Of a DNA stretch of 64,000 nucleotides, positions 11,184 through 23,999 are shown piece after piece. The notes beneath the pieces are model-generated. The model ran no database searches. It saw nothing but the letters and a program-made list of their open reading frames with translations, and was not told the DNA's origin. Each line of letters starts with the position of its first letter. Position 1 is the first letter of the stretch. Both the position numbers and the translations under genes were made by a program. Source of the DNA: Siphonodentalium dalli (lineage: Eukaryota; Mollusca; Scaphopoda; Gadilida; Siphonodentaliidae); NCBI GenBank assembly GCA_032622095.1, contig CP136067.1, forward strand, positions 77,836,705 to 77,900,704. The letters are read 5' to 3'.

Positions 11184-12587
11184 CAGATTTACGATATTCT
11201 GAGTATATAACATTATCGTGGAACAATTTTGAGGCGGAAGACATGCAGAAAGCTTCTGGGGAAGATCGTTATATGTTCAAACTATTCACATGGTATCCGC
11301 AGATTTCACATCGATTGGATACTGCATTTATTGTATTTGGGGGGGGGGGCTAATATATGTGGCATGTCCATGGTTCTTTCTGTGGGCGGCACATGCGCTA
11401 CATATATATGACTTTGTTTCCCTCTTATCTTCTTCTGCTTCTATACTTGGATTGTATTTTGTTGTGATAGGGCAGCCACACAGATGTGATGAGATCCACT
11501 TTGACTGAAACTATATATACATGCGCATCATGCGAGACCGAGGTTCCCATGCACTGAAAAGTGGGAGATGTGGTACTCATACGTGATATAACAATTGTCC
11601 TCCAATTGCATTGTCTGTATACACTCGTATGTGTCATATGTTATTAAATTAAACAAATAAATATATTTAAACTGAAGAGTTGACTCATGGCAATATACGT
11701 GCTTCGTGTGAGAGCATATCTTACTACCCCGACGACATATACGTATGCAATCGGATGAAATTTATGACGTCAAGAGAACAAAAGTATAACTGATAAAACA
11801 TGCAAGCGATATACATGTGTAGCATGGCACATACCGCATCATAGCGCGACTATATATGAAGCAGACATTCCATGTCCCCGCTTACCGTATATGATTTATA
11901 TGACTTCAGATAGAAGAATCTTCACAATCATACATATCAAATTCTTTGGGACATGGTATTCTATCTATATAAACGTTACTCCCATTTCGCTGGTGTCAAT
12001 TGTATCCTGTGCTATCATATATACGAAACTCTTTTGTTGGAAATCCTGACATCATGTCAGTTTGTAGTCTTATATCTAATGAATATTGTATTCAGACCGT
12101 TCGTAACGTTCCTGCATGGCAGACCTTTTTAAGATATACTTGATGTACTGCTTTATTTGTGAGCATATTTAGTAAATTATCTTGCTTATTTATATCACAA
12201 CATTTCAAGAAGCGCATGTGCGACCAATCAGTAATAAAAGTGTAGTATTATACATAACACTATACGTAAATTTGTATTCATGACAAAAGTTTTAGTTATA
12301 AAGCGATCATATATCGTTGATTGTGCGAATGCTTGTTTTCGTGGCACAAAATTGCTAGAAAATATAAATCTAAAACATGGAGAAATCACACGCATCTTCA
12401 CTTTGCATTTCATGATTTGCATCTGTTTTAGTTTTGTTCTCACGTAAGAGCTCGACACACACATGGGTTTCCTGGGATATCGCGGTACGTTGTCAGAGAA
12501 CGTTGAAGATGTGTAAACAACAAAGCTATGAACATGAACTGGCAAACGAATTATACTTACCAACATAAATTATTCAATTCATTCCAG
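11184..12587. other. Intergenic or possible intron
   Basis: No supported gene. If the exon beginning at 12588 is real, this stretch would belong to its intron. The - strand open frame at 12228-12566 (112 codons) has no recognisable domain. Confidence 0.35.
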
Positions 12588-12921
12588 CAATGAAGGTCGT
12601 GGTCATTATTGCAAAAACAATCTTTCAGAAAGATATATATTTTCAAACTATAGCAGTTTCGTTTCATTTCCTTCTGGAAAGGAACATGCACAACACTTTC
12701 CGGTTCGGATAAAAGTTCACAGAAAGAAACCAAAAGTTGAAAATGAAGAACATTTTATTCAAGAATGTACACCATACAATAGCTTAAGGGAAAATTATGA
12801 TTCTAAATTTAATAGCGCGGAGGAAATTTCAACTGAATCTATTTTAAATCCAACAACACATTCGGGTACAAAACATGACTGTGATTTTCGAAAGAAAGTA
12901 GATAAGGACACTATAAACTAA
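12588..12921 (+). CDS. Possible 3'-terminal exon of an unrecognised gene
   Basis: The frame is open without ATG from 12538 to TAA at 12919-12921 (127 codons). A pyrimidine-leaning tract ending ATTCATTCCAG gives a plausible splice acceptor at 12586-12587, making a 334-base exon (phase 2) of 110 full codons. The translated product is hydrophilic, rich in Glu, Lys, Asn, Ser and His, with a basic stretch (KVHRKKPK) near the middle and an acidic/polar second half. There is no membrane segment or known domain. AATAAA at 13070-13075 would suit a polyadenylation signal about 150 bp after the stop. No upstream exon could be assigned. In AT-rich DNA of this length an open frame this long can occur by chance about once, so the case rests on the acceptor, composition and AATAAA together. 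Confidence 0.4.
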
Positions 12922-13069
12922 TATGAGCTCATTCTTGTCGGATATTAATTATGTATATTTACGTACAGCAATACATGTATATTATAATTGTTATGCTCCA
13001 TATCTATAAATTTGTTTTATTTATTTGTCTATTTGAACACGCAAACATATTTTAACATGGGCTTTTTCC

Positions 13070-13075
13070 AATAAA
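13070..13075 (+). promoter_or_regulatory. Candidate polyadenylation signal
   Basis: AATAAA 149 bp after the TAA of the possible terminal exon, followed by T/GT-rich sequence. Confidence 0.4.
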
Positions 13076-15329
13076 GATTGATAATAATATTCAACAACAA
13101 TATAGTTTTATTGATATATAATCACCTAACTGTGATATTAAATTATCTCCCGTTAAATCACAAAAGTGTATGTTCACATTTTCGGAAAATATTATATAAA
13201 CTATAAATTCAAAGAAACGACGTCAATTCTTTAATTGTTTCTTCACGAGAGTATAGTTTTCTTGGAAAGTGGACATTACCGCTCCGGCACATTCATAATC
13301 CAAAGATGAATCAAGATAGATTTCGCGTTGCCGGCTGCATATAAGTATCCTTGTGTTTCAAAATATAAACTTTAAGTGATTTAGATTTTTCTTGTCCGAT
13401 CCTTTACCTGCATGGCCAATGCAGAACAGAAGCAAACGAACACAAAGCACGAATTAACTCAATAAGAACACCAGACCAAAATGTTAAAATAAATGAAGTT
13501 ATTTGTTGCCCAAAACATGCTCACTTAATTCAAACGATTATATGCATGCGAACAAAGAAATTTAACCAAAACCATTGACATTATAGAACTAATGCATGAG
13601 AGAGAGATAAACCTTCATTTTACAATTTCAATATATACATTTAGTACATTCTTCAAAAATTTAAATACTCCAGATATATGTAATATATATATTCATATCA
13701 AGCTACAGTTGCCATTTTGGAAAGAAATTGAACAGCCTTTCGAATGAAACACTATATTGAAATCTATAATTTATATTACACCATAGTGTCAGAATTGTGA
13801 TTACGTTTCCCGTAACACATGTCGTGGTAGTGACTTTTTCGACTCGAACAAGGGGGGGGGGGGGGCGAGTTCTTTAAAAAATAAAATAATTTCCACGACC
13901 CGAACACCCACCAAACCCCATGCACCCTCTGCGCAATTTAAAAAAAAAAGGTTTCCAGGCAAATAAATCAGAATAATATAAAAATATAAAACAAAATTAT
14001 ATCAGCCTGGTTCTTTCCAGCAATTACTATTTAGCATATACCAACATATTAATACAACGCAAAACCTGATTGATAATATAAAGATATGCCTTTATGTATA
14101 TGGATTTCATCTTCTAAAGGCCATGCAATAACATTCACCTCACAATTCTAATGGTGTATTTGCACATACACTGTTCAAGTTTGTTGGCCGGTACACTATA
14201 CAGATGACATCCTAATGAACTGGGCAATATTTACAAATATTTTGTTATAATTTTATATTGTTGACATGAGGATGTCACATTTTGTCTTTAAAAATGGGTT
14301 TATGTGTTATGTATGTAGCCATGTATAGGACTGCTGGTGCATGCTTATTGACTTGAATATCGACTAGCAAAAATACTGAGAAAAAGGAACTTGTGTCACC
14401 ATGCCCGAGATAACCATTGTTTAAAAGGTTTTGTGATGGCCATATATGTGTTGACAGTTTTATTTTGTTTCTATTTCCAAACTTCATTGAAATACTGAAC
14501 ACATTAAGTTATCATAAAACATGTATTGAATAACTGAACTCGTGATAACGACTGAGTTCTGTGAAATACTGGTTAATTTGTTTGACAAATGTTAAAACAC
14601 ATTTTAACGCTTTCCAGTGACGAGAAACTTTTATTCCGAATGCAAATGTAGCATATCATTCAAATATGCCCAAAAAAACTTCACAGAAATCCAGTGGAAA
14701 TGCACAGTGACCATCTGGGATCCAACTTCAAGTTGATAGCGGGTTAATTAGCTCGCCTGTGCGTGTTACAACAGCTAAGTAAAAAAATGCCCGTGGATTT
14801 GGACGAATAACGTTTTAGAGAAAACACAGTGTGCATGGTTGGTTATTTGAATAAGCAAGGCAGTTCAAATGTATGCTATACATATGTACAATAACTATAG
14901 TCATGGAGCATTAGATTGTAATGTAACGAAAACAGCCATAAAATGTCAGTTTGCTTACATGCGTACTTTATATTATCGATACAAGAGTGCTCAATTTCCC
15001 TGTAGCCTCGTTTTTTTCCGGAAGTTGGATCTATATATAGGGTGTTCAATACCTGTTCCTTTCAAATGAACTAATACGAATTGTTGCTTGAAGTAGCTTG
15101 AAAAACATCCAACGCAATAGCCACACATCTGGGCTGCATATACCGGCATATAATATAATCATGAGTGTATCACCTGGTGATGTACATATTGTTCTATATA
15201 GTCACTAATATGGACTTATAATACTCATAAATTATGCAACGCGTAAGCACAGTATACCAGAGATACTTTATAGTATCTCTGACAGTACACAAGTAAGTGA
15301 TATAATTCAACTATCTTAATGTTTCCTAA
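13076..15329. other. Intergenic with one oligo-G fragment
   Basis: Mostly AT-rich unique sequence. At about 13850-13925 a G run is followed by a decayed piece resembling the oligo-G-ended family (CACCCACCAAACCCC). A 22-bp hairpin, AGAGATACTTTATAGTATCTCT, is at about 15261-15282. No gene supported. Confidence 0.4.
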
Positions 15330-15333
15330 TTAA

Positions 15334-15827
15334 AGGCACGCGAGGCCTTAGTTGTCGAAAATATTCATATTTGTTCCAATCACCGTAAACAGAAAAACAT
15401 TAAAACACATACAGTTTCGTTCATATATACCATGACCATCGCGTAAGCAGCATGTTATCATAAAGATTTACTATATTTTACCTAAGCAAGAGCCTGATTG
15501 TGTTACAGAAGACAGCACAATGCTGCTGGCTAATCACACACAAATGGCATAAACGCTCTTTATTCGTTCCATATCAGGAATTCACCAACAAAGAACGCTC
15601 TTTATGTTTACCATCATAATATAAACAAACACCAGAAAAGTAACTTTTTATGGTTTTGTTTACATAACAATGGTCAAAGATATGACAATAACATACTGTT
15701 TATGCGATATTTCTTATTTGTATACGGACAAAGTCTGTCTACATTTTGTTGTTCTTTCTGTTTGTGGCGGTTTTTGACGGGCGGAAATATTTTCACAGGA
15801 TACCCACCGCCAAGGCCAACCGTACCT
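15334..15827 (+). mobile_element. TTAA-flanked MITE, 494 bp, copy 1
   Basis: TTAA lies at 15330-15333 and 15828-15831. The ends are AGGCACGCGAGGCCTTAGTTG-like on the left, and on the right the reverse complement of AGGTACGGTTGGCCTTGGCGG. Copies of 493 bp lie at 48669-49161 and 61875-62367, nearly identical along their length. A diverged, reversed fragment lies at about 29450-29735. It carries a CGCTCTTTAT pair (15554 and 15596) around CCATATCAGGA. It has no coding capacity, so movement would need a transposase supplied in trans. Confidence 0.85.
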
Positions 15828-16039
15828 TTAATCTTTGATAAATACGTTGATTTGAAAAAACTTTGCATCACACATTTATTCCGACCTCGAACCAGTCACC
15901 CACCCCTCCCTGTGTCTGGACTTTTTCCGCAGACCCCGATTCGAAGGTTCAGATCGTCAATCGATTGAACCTGATATATAGGCAACATATCCTCGTGAGA
16001 ATAGGTTGATATTCACATATCGGTTCGTGTTGGACTTAT

Positions 16040-16140
16040 TTGATTCTGAAATATGATCACAGTGAGCTAGTTTATATCCGTTATTCCGTTGAATGGCGCG
16101 GGCCGCAGTGAGAACACATTATAAAAAGCGCGAATCTGGT
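16040..16140 (+). repeat. Dispersed repeat with GGCGCGGGCC core, copy 2
   Basis: TTATTTGATTCTGAAATATG and GAATGGCGCGGGCCGCAGTG match the copy at 4505-4640. Confidence 0.55.
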
Positions 16141-16390
16141 AAGTCGTGTCGATAAAATATGGGCTTATTTCGTCTGGAAATAGTCCCATATTGGACGGTT
16201 ATAACCCGGATTTTAGCTCCATATAGAGCGTATATTGAGGTTAAAATACACCTAATAATATTAACTTTTTTTTAACCCCCGGTATCGAAATAGGACGATA
16301 TATAACTACTTGGACAAACTTTCTACTGGCATTATGTCACAGAAAGACGCACATAAAGCCACCAAAATACACATAATATTATTCGCTTTT

Positions 16391-17062
16391 GAAATCTTCT
16401 CAGTATCGAAATAGGTCGATAAATATCAGAACTACCTTTCTACGAGCATTATGTAACCAAAAAAGACACATTGAAGTAATACAAAAAATATAACCGAATA
16501 CGGTGTTTGGGTCCCAAACATAAAACGGCCATTTGCGCGACATGGAAAAGAAAAGAGCATTCCGTGGTAGTCTATTCCTGATATGGTAGCAATAAAGAGC
16601 GTTTATCTGACTACTGGCGAAAAGTTGAAAACGGCTGAAAAATTGCTGTGACTTTGGCAAGTGTTTTTCATAGCACATGAAGCCGGTATATCAATAGTTG
16701 TTTATTTGTCGACTTGTCACATCCGCCGCTCCAATTGCGTATAGGAAAAACATTTGGAGGCTCGAATGTCCATTTAAGTCACACACAAAATTCATTGAAC
16801 GCGGTAATTGTGTTTCAAACAAACAGCCATGTGCATGGCATGGAACAATAAAGAGCGTTCATTATTATTCTATTCCTGATATGGTATAAATAAAGAGCGT
16901 TTGTTTCACTTCTGTGCGAAAATTTGAAAACGGCTCAATTCAAGTGTTTTTCAGAGCATATGAAGCCGGTATTTCATTAGTTTGTGTATTTGTCAACCTA
17001 TCGTACGCTTCCTGATAAATTACGTGGACAAAATTTGGAAGCTCGAATAAGCCATGTCCGTT
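16391..17062 (+). repeat. Dispersed repeat with paired ATAAAGAGCG motifs, two modules
   Basis: The first module (16391-16770) matches 26735-27095: TCAGTATCGAAATAGGTCGA, CTATTCCTGATA, AAAAGTTGAAAA, CATATGAAGCCGGTAT. The second module (16846-17062) repeats the latter part. It carries ATAAAGAGCG at 16592 (with a decayed partner at 16550), and at 16848 and 16890. No coding capacity. Family unknown. Confidence 0.65.
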
Positions 17063-17071
17063 TGAAACAAT

Positions 17072-17882
17072 ATCAATTTCAAACTATAAATTAGAAGCAA
17101 CAAATCATTATCCCTTATAACAAATGTATGCTATATATAGTACAATAACAACAACTCTTTACCCTAACAATGTGAGAGCTATGCTCGAATAATGAACACA
17201 AGTGGTTTTAAAGAAAACTACATTTTCATGTATAGGTCGATACAGTTTCACAGGAAATATTTTCAATACACACACTCCATTATCTAGACAATGAATCCAA
17301 CTAGGGTATGCGATCAGTCTGCCATCTGAAATTATGACTCTCGAGAAAATAAATAAAACTTTTTTCATTGCATATTTTAGTTTTTTTGGCAGCCATTTGC
17401 AGAACTATTTTTTTATCACCATAAAACTACATAATGTCTGAAAAGATGAATCAGTATTGAGTATTTATGTCTGCCAGATTATTCAAAACGTGGTTGAATG
17501 ATATTTATGTTATTTTATGTTGTTTTAGTTGGTCCTTTACTCGATACAAAAGTAGTCCTGCAAATGGCTGCCAAATAACTAAACTATACGCAAAGAAAAC
17601 TGTTTTATTTATTTTCTCGCAGACAGTCATGATTTCAGATGGTAGACTGATCGCATACCCTAGTTTAGATAATGCAGTGTGTTTTTTTAAAAATATTCCT
17701 GTCAACTGTCTATCCACCTACATGAAAAAATGGTTGTTGTTTTTTTAAAACCACTTTTTTTCTTAATTCGAACATATCTCTCATATTGTGAGGGTAAACA
17801 CGTGTTGTTATAATAATATAGCATACATCGGTTATTAAGGGATAATGATTTTTCCCATTAAATTGATTGTTTGAAATTGAGA
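17072..17882. mobile_element. Fold-back element, copy 2
   Basis: This is a second copy of the 638-1365 element. The left arm (about 17072-17400) and right arm (about 17560-17882) are imperfect reverse complements, with shared blocks such as TCATGATTTCAGATGG, CTCTCATATTGTGAGGG and TTAAATTGATTGTTTGAAAT. The spacer is longer than in copy 1. It lies directly after the dispersed-repeat modules, forming an element cluster from 16040 to 18727. Confidence 0.75.
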
Positions 17883-17966
17883 TTTTGAGAATAATTCCAA
17901 TGAGCTTCGCTCATTAAAACATTAAAATAAGCACGCAACGCAAATAAGCCCGTTGTGTGCTTATTA

Positions 17967-18727
17967 TACCCCCCGCAACGAAGTTAGGGGGGGTATACTG
18001 GAGTCAGCTTGTCCGTCCGTCCGTCCGTCGTCCGTCGTCCGTCCGTCGTCCGTCCGTGGACACAAATTTGTCCGGAGTTTTTCTCAGTCGTTTTTGTATC
18101 AATTTCCGTGAAACTTGGCACAGACATCAACCACCATGGGAACCTGTGCACCTGCTATTATGACGTTTGTCCGACTTTTTTTGGTGGAGTTATCCCCCCT
18201 TTTTCGACTTAGAAAATTTTCGCAACATGTATACTTTTGTCCGAGCTTTTATTCTTACATTTTTCGGTCAATTTGTTTAAAACGTGGCACAGATATTTAG
18301 TACCATGGGAACTTGTGCACCTGCGATTATGACGTCTGTCCGACATTTTTTGGTGGAGTTATCCACCTTTTTCGACTTAGAATTTTTTTTGCAACATGCA
18401 TAATTTTGTCCGAGCTTTTATTCCTACATTTTTAGGTCAATGTTTTTTAATCTTGGCACTGATATTTAGTACCATGGGAACCTGTGCACCTGCGATTATG
18501 ACGTCTGTCCGACATTTTTTGTGTGGAGTTATTCCCTTTTTTCGACTTAGAATTTTTTTCGCAACATACATAATTTTGTCCAAGCTTTTATTCCTACATT
18601 TTTCGGTCAATAGGTATAAGATTAGGGTTATGGTTGTACACCTGCAATGGGAACTGTTATTTTATTATTTAACTAAATGTTTACTGACATGTGAAACATC
18701 TTAGTATTTTAAAAACAGGGGGTATCC
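17967..18727 (+). mobile_element. CCGT-headed tandem-unit element
   Basis: It starts with a short hairpin (CCCCCCGCAACGAAGTTAGG) and GTATACTGGAGTCAGCTTG, then a CCGTCCGTCGTCC tract. About 3.5 tandem units of about 169 bp follow. Each unit carries ACCATGGGAAC (18132, 18302, 18471), TTATGACGTCTGTCCGAC, TTCGACTTAGAA and GTCCGAGCTTTTATTC. It ends near ACAGGGGGTATCCGTAG. Non-coding. Similar hairpin-plus-CCGTCC starts are, as I recall, common in marine invertebrate genomes. Confidence 0.65.
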
Positions 18728-21700
18728 GTAGTCCCATTGGGACAGTCACAGGCTGATACAGGCTGATACAGTGCATTATCTATAGTTGAAATAAATTTTT
18801 TCCTAAACAAGTTGATTCTGGGTGATGCCTGTTGTTTACAGCTTTTACCGTACAGCGTAGATCCAAATACGATCCTGAAATAGATCTTAATCCATACGCG
18901 TATAAACAAACCGAAATGAGTGATATATAGCAATAACATAGTGGAGTTGAGAATACTGTTTGAGTCTATTTATAGGCAGATTTAATCTCGACCATGTGAG
19001 GGAAGCCTGACTCTGTCGGTAATGTATATGTGGTCCATTAGACTGACATTAGCCGTCCAGCTATGGCGAATCTGGTTCCAGTTCCCGATCAGCGAGGATT
19101 TTTGATAAACGCAAAGGGAACATAACCCGATTCGTGTATCTGGGCACTTTTGGCAGTTGCTTTCCGGTGGTTTCTACTTGCGGTGGAGTTAATTCCCGAT
19201 GGAATTAAGCATCTGTGTGATCTTTCCTCCATCCATGAAACTGAGAATGTCGTGATATATAGGGCTGATACGACGTTATTTCACAATAAATCAAGTCAAC
19301 TTGATCACGCGACACATTTAAAGACATGTTGTGTGCTTATTTCAGTGAACCAAACTGACATATGAGTACAGGGCTCCATTCCCCCTGAAAGGATGTAGCT
19401 TGCAACCAATATTACCGAAACATACAGCCACGCTGATCGTACAATTTCAGAAAATAAAGTCTGAACTCTGAACAAATGTATATATTTTTTGCCGATAAGC
19501 GAACGGAAATCCTTCTGCCAAATTGAGAATCGCGGTATTTAATGCATATATAAGAATGACGTTGCGTGCTGTGGATTTGTGCATAACATTTTTGAAAATA
19601 ACTGCTTAATTCTGTATTCCTATTCGATCTCCCCAGTGGAGTGTTCCACATCACTATTGACAGACGTCTAAATTGTTAAAAAAAAACATTTAAATTATTT
19701 TTAATTATTTATTATTTGGTACGAAATAGTGTTGAATACGATCAAACACAAACAATTTGAAATCGAATCGGCGAATTTCTGTAAAAAAGCTGACCTATGT
19801 CGTTTGACCAACGTGGTTATGACCTGGATCGCCATAAATACGTCACATGCCTAATTGTTCACCAATAACGCTAGAATGGCTGTCCAAATCCTAAAACACT
19901 ACTTAATTTATGAATGAACAAACGAACCGATTCAATAATCATAGAAACATTATTTGTTCAGCATCAAGGATTGCCCTTATCTTTTGAAGTACGAGCATGT
20001 CGAAAATGTGATTCGATTATTTCTGATCTTACTTTATCAGGTTCAATTTTTCGATTCTTTTGTCCCACTTTTTTCATGTTGTGATAAATGTGCCGTTCAA
20101 ACTTTTCGGTTTGTTGCGCGTTTTTGAAAACGGTCAGTATGTGGTTTGATTTAGTGTTTGATCATTTGGTCTTGCAGCTGCCCTTCGTCCGTGCGTGTCC
20201 CAGAGAGCCTTTGACGTATATAAATAAGCATTATCATTTATGGAGATTTAAATGGGCCGTTTGTGGAAGCGATGAAGGAAATTTACGGTCCCCTGGCAGT
20301 GCTAGACGCGCGCCGGAGCGACGGCAGGAGAATTTATGTGACGTAAATCTTTTAGCGAACAAATTTCTGTGGGTTGTGAACGATACGATGCGCTGTATAA
20401 TCGTTACGTACACATATCTCTTGGTCAAGAACAGTGTCTGAAGTCATCCATCATCAGCGATAGTCTTTGATACCATTCCAGCGCTGATCCCTGGTCAACT
20501 CATCAGTTGAAATGTCCATTCTTACGGCAATTGTTGGTTCCAATAAAATTCTCTCCTATCCAGGAATCAAAGTTTGCATGTATTATATATACCCTCCCAT
20601 TTTACCAAACAGTGAAACTATTTATGAATTTCTTAATGAAACAAAAGTAGATTGGTTAGATTTGTTTCAAATTTGCATAATTATCCTGTTAATATTTTGG
20701 TGCAATGTGTACATTTCCAGACCGCAATTAAATGTTTCACCCATTTGAACGGTACAAGTAAACACCCCTTAAATTGACCACTCTTAAGCTCACTTTCACC
20801 TTGAAAGTATCAGTATATATATATATATGTTACCAACCGGAATATTCTGCACCGTTCAGTTAAGATATTAAGTCGTCTATACCTATTCTATAACAAAATT
20901 GATTCAACTTGCCAATACTATTTGCAAAACAGTATGTGTACTGTAAACATGTTTTACAACTCTATATATGTTGTGCATATTAGAACTATTGAGTTATCAA
21001 AAGCATCCAAAAAAGTACATATGTACTTATAGTTTTGAGGTTTGTTGACACAAAAGAATAAAACCGCATGGAAAATTTGATTTATTATTAAATTCCATCA
21101 AATTACTCATATTAATCGGCTTTATATAATGTGATTAGCGGATTTGTTAATCTGTTTGCGCTGATGCAATTTACGAACAAAACACTCAATTGCAATACAA
21201 ACGTAACATTCCGATGGTGTATGCCATCTATATACGTATATATACATGCATACCACATCATTTGTGCTATTTAATAATATTGAATAAAAATCATGTTTCC
21301 AATTACCCCAATTAGGATACCTGACTCGCTGACATGAAAGGCTTGAATTAATTTATATGTGATTCTGCCTCGCGTTTTGAATCTCGCCCTATATATAAGC
21401 TTCCTTCCCAATATCCCTCTCTTCCACCACTCTCCCACTACCATTACACATTGACATATACGTCTATATTCTGATAACCATAAAGCAGTTTTATCTCCTG
21501 AATAGGGAAATATTGTCATCGCACCATCGAGGAATAACATTGCTATAAAATGCAATCGTGTATAAAATATAGACGTCAGAGACAAATGGTTGATCCAGTT
21601 GTAGCCAACGGACGTGATGTTTTGACGAGTTTATTGCCTACTCTGGACCATGTATTACCAAGCGTGAATAGCGTCAACCCAAAACGCACATTAATGTCTT

Positions 21701-22980
21701 AAGTCGACATTTTGATGACCAATATATTGCGCCTACGGGCGAGATCTTCGTATTTTGTCTGACAAAATATTTTTGACACGAGCCCTGATGATGGGATAAT
21801 TTATCGTCATTTTATTTCGTATTTTGTTGAGAATTATTGCTTGATTTGTATAAAATTAGGCGGATTTATGTTCCTATTATCTAACTGGTTTTGTAGAGTT
21901 TATAGTAATTGGGTGATAACCAATAAATGTTAGTGAAGCTAAGTGTCAAATATTAACGTGGAATCTTGTGAATACTGTTTTACTTTCTCTTGACGAAACA
22001 CGAACAAAATGTGCCTGATACTTATTTGGAATGGTGTAGGTGCTATTATATATCCTTATGAAATTCTTCATTCCATTTATTATAGTTGGTGGTCAGGTAA
22101 ACAATTCTGATATTACAGGTGCATAGAGCGGGTCTGAACCTAAATTTTATTCATACACAAGTGGACATTATGCTGCTTTACACGTTGTCCCTCGATTAAT
22201 ATAAGTAGCCAGTGAGTGGACTGTACCTTTACATTTACAATTGAACCAATATTGATCAAAGTTCAAATTTTCAACTCATAGAAAACCCAACCACATCCCA
22301 TGCATGAGCTTGAATTGTCCATTGGATATCAAGTAATGTATAACTCGCACACTCATATACAGTCCAGAAAAGTGGACATTTTAATCCTGACAAACCCATG
22401 GATAAGAGGTAAACTTTCAAGTCTATAATATTTGCATGTATTGAACAATAACATTGCAATTTCCCAATTCATTTTACCAGCGGGATAATATATAACTTGA
22501 ATTTCATACATTGCATAGAATTATGTGGTCTGATCTCACGAGTAGAAACCTTTGCCTTTTTACGTAAATCTCCATTTAAAAACCTCGTATATTTTTCATT
22601 TGGCATGTTTGTTTTCCATACAAACTGAATTTCTGAGATGGAATTTGCAGTGGTATACGCTAACAAGATCCTCTCCTGTCATCATATACAATGAACCGCG
22701 CGTACTTCTGTTGCTTTTTGTGTTTGTACTAAACGTGCCAACTGAATAATTTAGTTAATGGAAAACGGAACACACACGCTGCCTTGCTTCTTTTCGCATT
22801 GAGTGTACTTTGGCGATGGTAACTCGTTCAACAATTGCAATGGTGGGAATCAACTTAAAGCGTATATGCATATATTCTGTAAATGGTCCGTGCGTTGTGG
22901 AAGGTAAATGGTATAGAGTTAATAAATTCCACATATATAGCTATATTTGAATGAACAAAACAACGCAGCACGCATTTTGT
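18728..22980. other. Intergenic, nothing firmly supported
   Basis: Unique-looking sequence. Open frames at 20088-20441 (+) and 21271-21585 (-), about 105-117 codons, resemble no family and lack splice or polyadenylation support. No RNA gene recognised. Confidence 0.35.
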
Positions 22981-22991
22981 CAGTCATACAT

Positions 22992-23530
22992 GGGGGGGGG
23001 GGGGGGGTGAAAAAACTATTTCCGGCACGTATGCCGGGGTGGGTGGGTGGTCACCAACAAGCAATTTTTTCCGCAACTACAAAAAAAAATTCCTGCTTGT
23101 TTTTGTTAGTGTTTTGGCAATGAGTTGGGCTTCAAAACCTCTTTGAATGAGAGAAATAATGTAATTCTAACTGGTAAACTGACTGCAGGCAGTTATCGTG
23201 TTGTATTTTGAAATCCAAGATGGCCGCTGGCAGCCATGTTTTTTTGGCCGAATGACCTCAAAATGACTCATTCCTATTTACATGTCCATGTTAACATCCA
23301 TGATAAATAGTATGCACAGAAATTCATATACAGCTGTTTACAGTGAATTTCCCCCCGCAAATCTCTGTTTTTGTGTTAAAGGGGGGGGGGGTGGGTGTCA
23401 ATAAATGGTAGAAAAAACTGCAGAAAACGGAACAAAATTTGGTGGTGGGGGTGGGTGGGTACAAAAAATGATCGAAAGGGAAAAAATGCCATACGTGCCT
23501 GAAATTTTGTTCCGACCCCCCCCCCCCTGA
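22992..23530. mobile_element. Oligo-G-ended element, short copy
   Basis: A G run at 22992-23007 is followed by TGAAAAAACTATTTCCGGCACGTATGCC-type sequence (23008-23035). The right end is its reverse-complement counterpart: CATACGTGCCTGAAATTTTG, then a C run and TGA. GTCATACATG lies at both borders (22983-22992 and 23531-23540), a likely target duplication. Terminal modules match the 1838-3228 copy, while the interior differs. Confidence 0.65.
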
Positions 23531-23627
23531 GTCATACATGATTTCTGATTCCAGTGGGCAATGTACGTGATACAAAAGGATAGTACGTATACTGCAAAAA
23601 TATACGTGGTTTTAAAAATAAACAAAA

Positions 23628-23960
23628 TTGGTTTTGAACTTTGTCCCATATATGTAAACAAATTATGTTTGGATCAAAACCAAATACCAACTATCAATTG
23701 GTTCTGATCAAAACCTAAACTGGTTTTTAACAGATCCCATATATATGAAACCAATTTTGGATCAGAACCAAATGGTATGAATATTTGGTTGTGATCAAAA
23801 CCAAAGCTTGTTTTGAACTTTTGTCCGGAATATGGAACCAATTTTGGTTTTGATCAAAACCAAATACATTGATTATTTGGTTTTGATCAAAACCTAAATT
23901 GGTTACATATATTGGCAAAAGTTGGTTTTGATAAAAACCAATTTTTTTTGTATCAAAAAG
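23628..23960. repeat. Palindrome-rich tandem repeat (TTTTGATCAAAACC)
   Basis: About four diverged units with a period near 90 bp. Each contains one or two versions of the palindrome GGTTTTGATCAAAACC and a CCCATATATATGAAACCAA-like block. Uninterrupted palindromes occur at about 23846 and 23879. No coding capacity. Confidence 0.75.
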
Positions 23961-23999
23961 TTCACTTTTGTTGTTATTGTTGCTCCTTTTTTTTTTGCA

